A DNA stretch of 64,000 nt from Roseococcus thiosulfatophilus (GTDB taxonomy: Bacteria > Pseudomonadota > Alphaproteobacteria > Acetobacterales > Acetobacteraceae): NCBI RefSeq assembly GCF_017311575.1, contig NZ_JAFFQY010000061.1, forward strand, positions 156,577 through 220,576, in the 5' to 3' direction. The notes beneath the pieces were generated by a model that ran no database searches, was not told where the DNA came from, and saw only the letters and a program-made list of their open reading frames with translations. Of the stretch, positions 37,151 to 44,881 are shown in pieces. How positions within the stretch are numbered: position 1 is the first letter of the stretch; every line of letters starts with the position of its first letter. The position numbers and the translations under genes were made by a program.

Positions 37151-38500
37151 TCAGCGGCGGTTGGCGCGCTCGAAGTTCCGCAGCACCACGTCGGCGCGGC
37201 GGTTGGCGTTGGCCAGGGCCGTCTGCGCGTTCTGCTGGTTCTGGAAGCCGCGCTCAAGCTCCTCCTGGATGATGTTGCGGATTTCCACGAAGCCGCCCAG
37301 GCGGAAGCCCTGGCTGTTCGGCGTGGGCTCCGCGCGCGAGAGCTGGGTGATGGCGGCGTCCGCACCCGGGTTGCGCTCGTAGAAGCCCTCGGCCTTGGAC
37401 GCCTCGTAGGCGGCCAGCGTCAGAGGCACATAGCCGGTGACCTGGTGCCACCACTTGTCCTGCTCGACGTCGGAGATGAAGCGGTAGAACTCCGCCACGC
37501 CGCGATATTCGGCCGCGGTGCGGTTGCGCGAGGTCAGCGCCCAGAGGCTCGCGCCACCGATCACGCCGTTCTTCGGGCTGGTGGTGATGTCGGCATGGTG
37601 CGGCAGCACCACCGAGGCCCAGCGGAACCGCGCCTCGCGCTGCACCGCCGCGCGGCCGGCCGAGGAGTTGAAGCTGATCGCCGCCTGGCCGGCCGGGAAG
37701 GCCGCGCCGCCGCCGCCATCGCGGCCGCCATAGGTGAAGTGGCCGGCGCGCTGCATCTCCAGCAGCATCTCGGTCTGCTTCAGGAAGATCGGGTCCGCGA
37801 GGTTCATCCGCGCGTCCAGGCCCTGGAAGCCATTGGCGGGCGAGGCCAGCGCGACGTCGTGGATGGACGACATCTGCTCGTACATCACCCAGGTCGGCCA
37901 GGCGGTCGTCATCGCCATCTCGGCCGCGTTGCGGGCGCGGATGGCCTGGGCGGCGGCGCGCACCTCGGCCCAGGTCTTGGGCAGGTCGGTGGTGGAGAGG
38001 CCCGCGCGCTCGAAGGCGTCCAGGTTCAGCCACATCACCGCCGAGGAGGAGTTGTGCGGCATGGAGATCATGCGGCCCTGGGTGTCGCTGTAGTAGCCGC
38101 GGACACCGGCCAGGTAGCGCTGCGGGTCGAGCTCGATGCCCGCCTCGCCCAGCAGCTCATAGACGGGACGGATGGCGGGGCCCGCGCCCATCATGGTGGC
38201 GGTGCCGACCTCGAAGACCTGCGCGATGTGCGGGGCCGTGCCCGCGCGCCAGGCGGCGATCGCCCCGCTCATCACCTCGGGGTAGGAGCCGCGGAAGGTG
38301 GCCACCACGCGGTAGCGGTCCTGGCTCTCGTTGAAGCGCTGCGCCTGCTCGGCCACGCGCTCGCCCAGGGCGCCCGCCAGCCCGTACCAGAACTGGATCT
38401 CGGTGCGGCCGCCGGCGCCGGTCTGCGCGCGGGCCGAGGGGGCGATGAAGGGAACGGACAAAAGGCCGGCCGAACCGGCCAGCAGTGAGCGGCGCTGCAT
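37151..38500 (-). CDS. ugpB: Periplasmic glycerol-3-phosphate-binding protein UgpB
   Basis: A 449-residue solute-binding protein. The signal peptide begins MQRRSLLAGSAGLLSVPF with cleavage near SARAQ. The mature protein starts with TEIQFWYGLAGALGERV and has the UgpB block APHIAQVFEVGTATMMGAG and later IRPVYELLGEAGI, which closely follow characterised UgpB proteins. It captures glycerol-3-phosphate or related phosphodiesters for UgpAEC. GGGAGAG precedes the ATG. It is the first gene of the operon; no convincing Pho box was found in the 117 bp upstream, so phosphate control is not shown. Confidence 0.94.
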   Translation of the reverse strand: MQRRSLLAGSAGLLSVPFIAPSARAQTGAGGRTEIQFWYGLAGALGERVAEQAQRFNESQDRYRVVATFRGSYPEVMSGAIAAWRAGTAPHIAQVFEVGTATMMGAGPAIRPVYELLGEAGIELDPQRYLAGVRGYYSDTQGRMISMPHNSSSAVMWLNLDAFERAGLSTTDLPKTWAEVRAAAQAIRARNAAEMAMTTAWPTWVMYEQMSSIHDVALASPANGFQGLDARMNLADPIFLKQTEMLLEMQRAGHFTYGGRDGGGGAAFPAGQAAISFNSSAGRAAVQREARFRWASVVLPHHADITTSPKNGVIGGASLWALTSRNRTAAEYRGVAEFYRFISDVEQDKWWHQVTGYVPLTLAAYEASKAEGFYERNPGADAAITQLSRAEPTPNSQGFRLGGFVEIRNIIQEELERGFQNQQNAQTALANANRRADVVLRNFERANRR

Positions 38501-38617
38501 GAAGGTGCTCTCCCAGGGGTTTTGGTCTTGCGGGGCGCTATACGCGCTTGGTTGCCTCGGTGTGACAGTTTTTTTGCACAATGATGAAGGCGACCATCCC
38601 CTGGCAAGAGGCTTCGT

Positions 38618-39742
38618 TCATCCCCCCGTCAGTTCGGCGTAGAGCGCGGGGTCCGTGGCCCCCTCGGTGCCGAAGACCAGCACCCGGCTGTCCGCATCCA
38701 GCCCCAGCATCGCCCGGGCCGAGACATCGGCCATGGCCGATTCGAAGGCGATCAGCCCCGCCACGGCACTTTCGCCGGCCTCGATGCCCCGCGCATGCAG
38801 GGCGCGCATGGCCGGCGCCACGGCCGAATCGGGCACCGCCATGAAGGCGAAGGCCGCCCGCTCCAGCTCCTGCCAGGCGAGCAGGGAGGGCTCGCCGCAG
38901 GCCAGCCCGGCCATGATCGTGTCCAGCGCGCCGGTCACGGCCCGCATCTCGCCGGCGGCGGCACTTTCCAGCAGGCAGGCGGCCTCCTCCGGCTCGGCCA
39001 CCACCAGCCGGGCGCCGGGGGCCTGGTGGCGCAGCTGCACCGAGACGGCGGCCGCCACCCCGCCCACCCCGCCAGGGACAAACACATGGGTGGGGGGCGC
39101 GGGCATCTGGGCCAGCGCCTCCTCCGCCATCAGGCGGTAGCCCTGCATCACGTCGCGCGGGGGCTCGGTGTAGCCGGGGTAGGAGGTGTCGCTGATGACG
39201 AACCAGCCATTCTCATCCGCCGCGCGCTGGGCGGCGCGGACGCTGTCATCGTAGTTGCCCGGCACCTCGCGCACCTCGGCGCCGAAGGCGGCGATGGCGT
39301 CACGCCTTCCCTGGGACACGTTCTCGTGCACGAAGATGACGCAGCGCGCGCCGAAGCGCTGGGCGCCCCAGGCCACGCTGCGGCCGTGATTGCCGTCGGT
39401 GGCGCAGGTGACGGTGATCTGTTCCGTGGCATGGGCATACTGGCCGGATTCCAGCGCCGCGCCATTGGCGTTGTTGGCCGTGCCGCGCCGCGCCAGCTCC
39501 TGCCCCAGCAGCCGGGCCACGGCATAGGCGCCGCCCAGGGCCTTGAAGCTGCGCAGCCCGAAGCGCTGGCTCTCATCCTTGTAGTGCAGGCTGGCGACCC
39601 CCTCGGCGGGGATGGCGTGCAGCGGGGTGGGGGCATAGCCCGGCCAGGCGGTGATCTCGGCGCGGGCGCGGCGATACCCCCCTTCGGGCAGGACGATGAT
39701 GCCGGGGGTGCCGTGGTGGGCATTGGGAACGAGACGATGCAT
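38618..39742 (-). CDS. dpaL: Diaminopropionate ammonia-lyase (PLP-dependent)
   Basis: A 374-residue PLP enzyme of fold type II that converts 2,3-diaminopropionate to pyruvate and ammonia through an aminoacrylate intermediate. The PLP lysine is in RFGLRSFKALGGAYA, the catalytic-pocket block CATDGNHGRSVAWGAQRFGA follows, then DTSYPGYTEPPRDVMQGY, and the glycine loop VFVPGGVGGVAAAV. These match DpaL closely. I placed the start at MHRLVPNAHHG; the longer frame runs under the opposite-strand gene. It is divergent from the DenD-like gene (46 bp apart), and a ridA homologue, whose product would detoxify aminoacrylate, lies two genes away. Confidence 0.9.
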   Translation of the reverse strand: MHRLVPNAHHGTPGIIVLPEGGYRRARAEITAWPGYAPTPLHAIPAEGVASLHYKDESQRFGLRSFKALGGAYAVARLLGQELARRGTANNANGAALESGQYAHATEQITVTCATDGNHGRSVAWGAQRFGARCVIFVHENVSQGRRDAIAAFGAEVREVPGNYDDSVRAAQRAADENGWFVISDTSYPGYTEPPRDVMQGYRLMAEEALAQMPAPPTHVFVPGGVGGVAAAVSVQLRHQAPGARLVVAEPEEAACLLESAAAGEMRAVTGALDTIMAGLACGEPSLLAWQELERAAFAFMAVPDSAVAPAMRALHARGIEAGESAVAGLIAFESAMADVSARAMLGLDADSRVLVFGTEGATDPALYAELTGG

Positions 39743-39788
39743 GGCGCGCAGCTTGGCGGGGCGGGCGGCGCGGGGCAATCTCCGCGAC

Positions 39789-40751
39789 ATGCACATCACC
39801 ATCCTGGGCGGCGGGGGCTTCCTCGGCCGCAAGCTGGCGCAACGGCTGGCCAAGGGCGCGATCCCGGGCTGCACGGGGCTGACCCTGTTCGACCTGCACG
39901 AACCCGCGCCGCTGGAGGCCCCCTTCCCGGTGCGCCGCCTGGCCGGCGACGTGGCGGACCCCGCGCAACTGCGCGCCGCCATCCCGCCCGGCACGGGCCT
40001 GGTGGTGCACCTGGCGGCCGTGGTGAGTGCGGCGGCCGAGGCGGATTTCGACCTCGGCATGCGGGTGAACCTGCATGGGACGCTGGCCGTCATCGAGGCC
40101 TGCCGGGCCCTGCCCGCCCCCCCGCGCGTGATCTTCACCTCCAGCGTGGCGAGCTTCGGCGGTGGGCAATCCGCCCACCTGCCCGATGATTCGCGCCAGC
40201 TTCCCGCCAACTCCTATGGCGCCCAGAAAGCGGCGGCCGAATTGTTGCTGCAGGACGCGACGCGCAAGGGCTTCATGGATGCCGTCTCCATCCGCCTGCC
40301 CACCGTCATCGTCCGCCCGGGCCGGCCCAACAAGGCCGCGAGTTCCTTCGTCTCGGCCATCCTGCGCGAGCCTTTGCTGGGGCTGGAGACGCCCCTGCCC
40401 GTGCCGGAGGACTTCGCCGTCTGGGTCTGCTCGCCCCGCCGCGCGGTGGAGTGGTTCCTGCACGCGGCGCGGATGGACACGGCGCCGCTGGGCCTCGACC
40501 GCGGCGTGAACCCGCCGGGGCTCTCGGTCACGGTGCGCGAGATGCTGGCCGCCCTCACCCCCGCCGAACGCGCCCTGGTGAAGCCCGAGCCCGACGCCAC
40601 CGTCGCCGCCATCGTGGGCGGCTGGCCCGCCAGCTTCACCGCAGACCGCGCCCGCGCCCTGGGCTTCGCCCCGCAGGAGGGCGTGGCCGAGATCCTGGCC
40701 GCCTTCCGCGAGGATGACCTGCGGGCCACACGGGCCGAGCGGGGCCTGTGA
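39789..40751 (+). CDS. denD: NAD-dependent epimerase/dehydratase family protein, D-erythronate dehydrogenase-like
   Basis: A 320-residue extended SDR enzyme. The NAD-binding loop is ITILGGGGFLGRKLAQRL, the DVADPAQLRAAI block follows, and the active site shows IFTSSVASFGG with the Tyr/Lys pair in SYGAQKAAAELLL. The overall pattern fits D-erythronate dehydrogenase (DenD) and related sugar-acid dehydrogenases; the substrate is an inference from similarity in style, and no erythronate kinase or isomerase genes are nearby. The start at MHITILGG is fixed by the nucleotide-binding fold. The stop overlaps the ridA GTG start (GTGA). Confidence 0.82.
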   Translation: MHITILGGGGFLGRKLAQRLAKGAIPGCTGLTLFDLHEPAPLEAPFPVRRLAGDVADPAQLRAAIPPGTGLVVHLAAVVSAAAEADFDLGMRVNLHGTLAVIEACRALPAPPRVIFTSSVASFGGGQSAHLPDDSRQLPANSYGAQKAAAELLLQDATRKGFMDAVSIRLPTVIVRPGRPNKAASSFVSAILREPLLGLETPLPVPEDFAVWVCSPRRAVEWFLHAARMDTAPLGLDRGVNPPGLSVTVREMLAALTPAERALVKPEPDATVAAIVGGWPASFTADRARALGFAPQEGVAEILAAFREDDLRATRAERGL

Positions 40752-41139
40752 CGGACCTTACCCATTTCGTCCTGGGCGATGGCCCCAGGCGCGTGGCCCC
40801 CTTCAGCCATGCGGTGCGGGCGGGGGATTTCCTCTTCGTCACCGGCCAGATGCCGACCGACCCCGGCGACAACACGCGCTGCGTGCCGGGCGGCATTGAG
40901 GCGCAGACGCGCCAGGTCATCGTCAACTGAAATCCGTGCTGGCGGGCTGCGGCGCAGAGTGGGAGCGCGTGGTGATGGCGCGCATCTACCTGACCGAATT
41001 CGCCCGCGACTACGCGGCCATGAACGCCATCTGGGAAGCGGAATTCCCGCCCGGCCGCTTGCCCGCCCGCACCACGGTGGGGGTGACCGGCCTCGCCCTG
41101 GGTGCGCTGGTGGAAATTGACCTGGTGGTGGCCGTCTAG
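40748..41139 (+). pseudogene. RidA-family enamine/imine deaminase, disrupted by a single-base frameshift
   Basis: Two reading frames together make one normal-length RidA protein of about 130 residues. The first (40748-40930, GTG start) ends GGIEAQTRQVIVN followed by a stop. The second frame (to 41139) continues LKSVLAGCGAEWERVVMARI and ends VEIDLVVAV, the family C-terminus. Restoring one C near 40927 (AACTGAAATCC to AACCTGAAATCC) rejoins the frames exactly. RidA hydrolyses reactive 2-aminoacrylate-type intermediates, which DpaL nearby would produce. It is coupled to the upstream dehydrogenase by a GTGA overlap. The lesion may be real or a sequencing error. Confidence 0.85.
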
Positions 41140-41186
41140 CGCCTGATCCGCGGAGGCGGAATCGCCGGAGCGGTGAATCAGTCGCT
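41139..41186. repeat. Family B hairpin element (single copy)
   Basis: The element GCGCCTGATCCGC...GCGG-TGA-ATCAGTCGC can fold with outer arms CTGAT/ATCAG and an inner interrupted stem. It is the inverted, diverged counterpart of the two tandem units at 46126-46225. It lies between the convergent ridA and thioesterase genes, overlapping the last base of the ridA stop. Confidence 0.75.
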
Positions 41187-41196
41187 CAAACCAGGT

Positions 41197-41635
41197 TCAG
41201 GCCTGCCGCGCCCCGTCCCGCTCCACCATCAAACGGCGCGCCTCATCCGGGATGGGCGTGGAGACGCCATCCTTCACACAGACCAGCAGCGCCTGGCATT
41301 CGAACACCAGCCCGTTCTTCCACACCGCATAGTCATGCACATAGCTGGTGCGGCGCAGGCTGGGGCAGCGCAGGGTCAGCAGCACCTCTTCCTGGAAGCC
41401 GATGGCCCGCACATAGCGCGCCTCCAGCTTGGCCACGACCGGCCCCGGCGGCATCGGCGCGCAGCACCTGGCCGAGCGAGGCCCAATGCTCGATCCGCAT
41501 GTCCTCGAACATGATCAGGTAGGCGGCGTGGTTCACATGGCCATAGAGGTCGCATTCGGCCCAGCGGATGGTATGCCGCTTGGCCAGCGTCCATTCGCCC
41601 TGGACGCCGAATTCCTCCGTCATGCTGCCCGTCAT
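41197..41635 (-). pseudogene. Hotdog-fold acyl-CoA thioesterase (4HBT-like), disrupted by a single-base frameshift
   Basis: The N-terminal frame starts MTGSMTEEFGVQ and carries the hotdog motif RWAECDLYGHVNHAAYLIMF, then EDMRIEHWASLGQVLRADAA. It then reads into an unlike frame. The correct C-terminal half, GPVVAKLEARYVRAIGFQ through VWKNGLVFECQALLV to ERDGARQA, is in another frame. Removing one G from the GGGG run (plus-strand CCCC at about 41443-41446) rejoins them as a protein of about 145 residues. Family members hydrolyse short or aromatic acyl-CoA thioesters. The neighbouring ridA is also frameshifted, 500 bp away. Confidence 0.85.
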
Positions 41636-41685
41636 GGCCTGCCACCCGTTGCGCCGCGCAGCCTCGCGCAAAACGCGCGGCGCCG

Positions 41686-42663
41686 CTACTCCGGCAGGTA
41701 GAGCGACTTGATCTGCAACCGCCGCAGCAGGTTCCGGCACAGCAGGTCGATCTCCCGCCGGTCGGTCGTCTCGGGATGGACAGTGGCCCAGGCGGCGGCG
41801 GCGCGGCGCCAGAACAGGCCGAGCTCGGTCAGCCGGTCGCGCAGACGGGCCTGGGTGTCGGTCATGCGCGTCACGGCTTCCAGGCTGCCCTGTTCCTCCA
41901 GCGCGGCCACGGCGGCGGCCATCAGCATGTCGGCCGTCTGCCGCGGCACCGTCACCAGCGGCGAGACCTGCCGCAACGCCTGGGCGATGAGGTCACCGGA
42001 CCAATGGGCGTCGCGCAGCATCACCTTGGTGGTGGCGGTCACCATGCGCTCCATGCCGGGATAGTCGGGCTGGGCGGCGTGGGCGCCCAGCACCTCCGCA
42101 TGGGCGCGGGCCAGGCGCTTCAGCGCGCGGGCCAGCTTCGCGATTCGCGCCAGTTCGAAATGCCCGTCGGTGACGCAGCGCGCGGCCGCCGTCTCGAACA
42201 TGTCGAGGCCGGGGGGTGTGCGGCGCAGCGCGGCCAGATAGGCCTCGCCCGCCTCGCCGGCGCCGCGCGACAGGGCACCCACCAGCGCGGTGGTGGCGGC
42301 ATAGAGCAGGTGTTCGGCCGGCAATGGCAACGGCTCGCCCAGCAGGGCGGGCGGCATGGGGTCGCCGGGGACCACGCATTCCACCAGCCGCAGCGCGGAG
42401 GGGATCAGCCGCAGCAGGCGGAAATCATGGCTGCCCGGCTTGAGGTCCAGCGCGGAATGGGCCGTGTCCACGTCCAGCACCAGGCGGATGGCGTCATAGC
42501 GCCGCACGAAGATGATCTGCCCGTCCAGCCCGCGTTCGAAGGCCAGGTCATTGCCGCGCAGCCAGGGCGCCTCGAAGGAGAAACTATCGGGCGGCCAGCG
42601 CACATCCTCGGGCACACCGGGGAAGCGGACCGGATCGAACTGCGCGGCGTCGAGTTGGGGCAC
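41686..42663 (-). CDS. Hypothetical protein, alpha-helical C-terminal region
   Basis: A protein of about 325 residues that I do not recognise. The N-terminal third (DGQIIFVRRYDAIRLVLDVD) looks like a mixed alpha/beta fold; the rest is predicted helical and Ala/Arg-rich, ending LLCRNLLRRLQIKSLYLPE. No signal peptide or membrane helix is apparent. The start is set at a GTG (VPQLDAAQFDPVRFPG) because the upstream in-frame residues overlap the GNAT gene's frame and look unlike a protein; this start is uncertain. It lies 46 bp downstream of the GNAT gene on the same strand and just upstream of the broken thioesterase. Confidence 0.65.
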   Translation of the reverse strand: MPQLDAAQFDPVRFPGVPEDVRWPPDSFSFEAPWLRGNDLAFERGLDGQIIFVRRYDAIRLVLDVDTAHSALDLKPGSHDFRLLRLIPSALRLVECVVPGDPMPPALLGEPLPLPAEHLLYAATTALVGALSRGAGEAGEAYLAALRRTPPGLDMFETAAARCVTDGHFELARIAKLARALKRLARAHAEVLGAHAAQPDYPGMERMVTATTKVMLRDAHWSGDLIAQALRQVSPLVTVPRQTADMLMAAAVAALEEQGSLEAVTRMTDTQARLRDRLTELGLFWRRAAAAWATVHPETTDRREIDLLCRNLLRRLQIKSLYLPE

Positions 42664-42709
42664 CGGGCACGCATGCCACCCCCATGATGAAGGCTTGGTG
42701 AAGGCGCCC

Positions 42710-43261
42710 TCAGCCCATGCGGCTCCGAACCCATTCGGCGCGAGTGATGCGGTAGAGGCGCTGCAGGCGCTTCGGATGCCCCTCGGGGATGCGCGGTTCC
42801 TCGAAGGTGCCATCCTGCCGCATGCCGAGCTTTTCCATCAGCCGCCAGGAGGGTTCGTTGTCCGGGATGGTCCAGGCCACGATCTCGGGCAGGCGCAGCG
42901 GGCCGAAGCCCGTGGCCAGCGCGATCCGCGCGGCCTCCTCCGCATAGCCCTGGCGCTGATGCGCGGCCGCGATGCGCCAGCCGATTTCCACATTGGGCGT
43001 GAAGCGCGCCTCGAACGCCACGCGCAGCAGCCCCACCATGCCGACCAGGCCCGGCGCGTCGCGGCGGAACACGCCCCAGAAGCCGAAGCCGTGCGCGGCG
43101 ATGTGGGCGGCGATGCGGGCCCGCAAGGCCTCGGAGGCGGCGAAATCCAGCGGCTTCACGAAATGGCGCATCACCGCCGCATCGCCGTTCATGGCGGCGA
43201 ATTCCGTGGCGTCGGCGTCTTCCAGCGGGCGCAGGATCAGGCGCGGCCCTTCCAGGATCAT
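42710..43261 (-). CDS. GNAT-family N-acetyltransferase (RimJ/RimL-like)
   Basis: A 183-residue acetyltransferase. It starts MILEGPRLILRPLEDADATE, the usual RimJ/RimL-type N-terminus, and has the acetyl-CoA binding region VEIGWRIAAAHQRQGYAEEA, where QRQGYA is motif A. Near the C-terminus, WTIPDNEPSWRLMEKLGM is the conserved motif B. The acceptor is unknown; related enzymes acetylate ribosomal proteins, polyamines or antibiotics. It is divergent from the CoA-transferase operon, 61 bp apart. Confidence 0.9.
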   Translation of the reverse strand: MILEGPRLILRPLEDADATEFAAMNGDAAVMRHFVKPLDFAASEALRARIAAHIAAHGFGFWGVFRRDAPGLVGMVGLLRVAFEARFTPNVEIGWRIAAAHQRQGYAEEAARIALATGFGPLRLPEIVAWTIPDNEPSWRLMEKLGMRQDGTFEEPRIPEGHPKRLQRLYRITRAEWVRSRMG

Positions 43262-43322
43262 GGCGGCGTCCCCTTCCCCCAATGCGCCCTTGGGCATAAT
43301 CATGCCGGGGGAGGGACGCAAC

Positions 43323-44144
43323 ATGACCCCGATGAGCCTCGCGGCAATGGCCGCCTCGATCCCGGATGGCGCCATGGTGGCCCTGCCGCCGGACAATTCC
43401 ATCCCGTCCGTGGCGCTGGCGAAGGCGCTGATCCGCCGCCGCGCGCGGGGGCTGCGCCTGGTGGGCGTGCCCATCTCCGGCTTCGCGACCGACATCCTGA
43501 TCGGCGCGGGCTGCGTGGCTGAGGTCAACACCAGCGCCGTCACCCTGGGCGAGGCCGGCTTCGCGCCGCGCTTCTCGGCGGCGCTGAAGGCCGGCACGCT
43601 GGTGGTGCGCGACGCCACCTGCCCGGCCATGCACACCATGCTCCAGGCCGCCGAGAAGGGCGTGCCCTTCATGCCGCTGCGCGGCCTGATCGGCAGCGAC
43701 ATCCTGGCCAACCGGCCCGACTGGATGGTGATCGAAAGCCCGTTTGGAACGGGGGAAAAGATCACCCTCCTCCCCGCCCTGCACCCCGACGTGGCCGTGT
43801 TCCACGCGGTGATGGCCGACAGCGCGGGCAATGTCTGGGTGGGGCGCCGGCGCGAATGCGCCACCATCGCCCATGCCAGCCAGCGCAGCCTCGTCACCGT
43901 CGAGCGCGTGGTGGAGGGCAATTTCCTGGAGGATGAGCGTCTCTGCCCCGGCGCCATCAACGCCACCTACATCAGCGGCATCGCCATCGCCGAACGCGGC
44001 GCGCAGCCCTCGGCGCTGCTCGACGAATATGGCTTCGACACCGACTATGTCATGGCCTATGCCCGCGCCGCCAAGACCGAGGCGGGCTTCGCCGAATGGT
44101 GCGCCGAGCACGTCTTTGACAACCAGGCGGTGGCCGCGGAATGA
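43323..44144 (+). CDS. Glutaconate-type CoA-transferase, subunit A
   Basis: A 273-residue class I CoA-transferase alpha-type subunit: DGAMVALPPDNSIPSVALAK, then RLVGVPISGFATDILIGAGC and MPLRGLIGSDILANRPDW. Class I enzymes move CoA between carboxylic acids; glutaconate and IpdAB-like ring-opening enzymes share this style, so the substrate is open. It overlaps the B subunit by 4 nt (ATGA). The start at 43323 is preceded by GGAGGGACGC. Confidence 0.87.
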   Translation: MTPMSLAAMAASIPDGAMVALPPDNSIPSVALAKALIRRRARGLRLVGVPISGFATDILIGAGCVAEVNTSAVTLGEAGFAPRFSAALKAGTLVVRDATCPAMHTMLQAAEKGVPFMPLRGLIGSDILANRPDWMVIESPFGTGEKITLLPALHPDVAVFHAVMADSAGNVWVGRRRECATIAHASQRSLVTVERVVEGNFLEDERLCPGAINATYISGIAIAERGAQPSALLDEYGFDTDYVMAYARAAKTEAGFAEWCAEHVFDNQAVAAE

Positions 44145-44881
44145 GCTACAAGACCGAGGAACTTCTGGCCGTCTGCATCGCGCGCCTCATCCGCGCGCGG
44201 CCCACGCGGCATATCGCGGTGGGCGCGGCCTCGCCCATCCCAGCCGCGGCCGCCTGGCTCTGCGTGAAGCAGGGCGACCCGTTGCATCTGTCGCTGCTGC
44301 ACAAGCGCAGCGGCAACCCCTTCACCGATGGCTCGCGCGAGCTGTTCGACCTGACGGGCCAGGGCCGCATTGACCTCTTCTTCCTGGGCGGCGGGCAGAT
44401 TGATGGGCAGGCGAACATCAACCTCATCGGCACCGGCGCCTGGCCGGGGCTGGAGGTGCGCTTCCCGGGCAGCTTCGGCTCGGCCTTCATGTACTACATG
44501 TCCGGCCGCACCATCCTGTTCCGCGAGGAGCATTCGCCGCGCGTCCTCGTGGACCGCGTGGACCACATCTCCGCCCCCGGCACCTCGGAGCCCGGCGTGT
44601 TCCGCCGCGGCCATGCCCAGGCGCTGGTGACGGGCCGCTGTGTCTTCGACTTCCACCCCGATCGCGGCCGCTTCTCGCTCGCCTCCTACCATGCGGGCGA
44701 GAGTGTGGAGAGCATCCGCGCCATGACCGGCTTCGAGTTCGACGTGCCCGAGGGCGTGGGCGAGACCGTGCCGCCCTCCGACGCCGAACTCGCCCTGCTG
44801 CGCGGCGCCGTCTGCGACGAAATGCTGGAAACCTACCCCGACTTCTGCGCCCGCGTGTTCGAGAGAAAGGCCGCCGCATGA
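44141..44881 (+). CDS. Glutaconate-type CoA-transferase, subunit B
   Basis: A 246-residue beta-type subunit. ARPTRHIAVGAASPIPAAAA and DLFFLGGGQIDGQANINLIG are typical, and VDFEFDV-type C-terminal strands are replaced by MTGFEFDVPEGVGET. The active-site Glu cannot be fixed with certainty from sequence alone. It is coupled on both sides by 4-nt overlaps, between subunit A and the CaiB-family gene, so the three proteins are made together. Confidence 0.87.
   Translation: MSYKTEELLAVCIARLIRARPTRHIAVGAASPIPAAAAWLCVKQGDPLHLSLLHKRSGNPFTDGSRELFDLTGQGRIDLFFLGGGQIDGQANINLIGTGAWPGLEVRFPGSFGSAFMYYMSGRTILFREEHSPRVLVDRVDHISAPGTSEPGVFRRGHAQALVTGRCVFDFHPDRGRFSLASYHAGESVESIRAMTGFEFDVPEGVGETVPPSDAELALLRGAVCDEMLETYPDFCARVFERKAAA

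Noticed and set aside
38560..38580. T7 run as terminator after dpaL
   Set aside because: The T run is on the plus strand while dpaL is on the minus strand, and no stem precedes it in the right direction.
38501..38617. Pho box upstream of ugpB
   Set aside because: No pair of CTGTCAT-like half-sites at 11-bp spacing; only a single CTGTCA is present.
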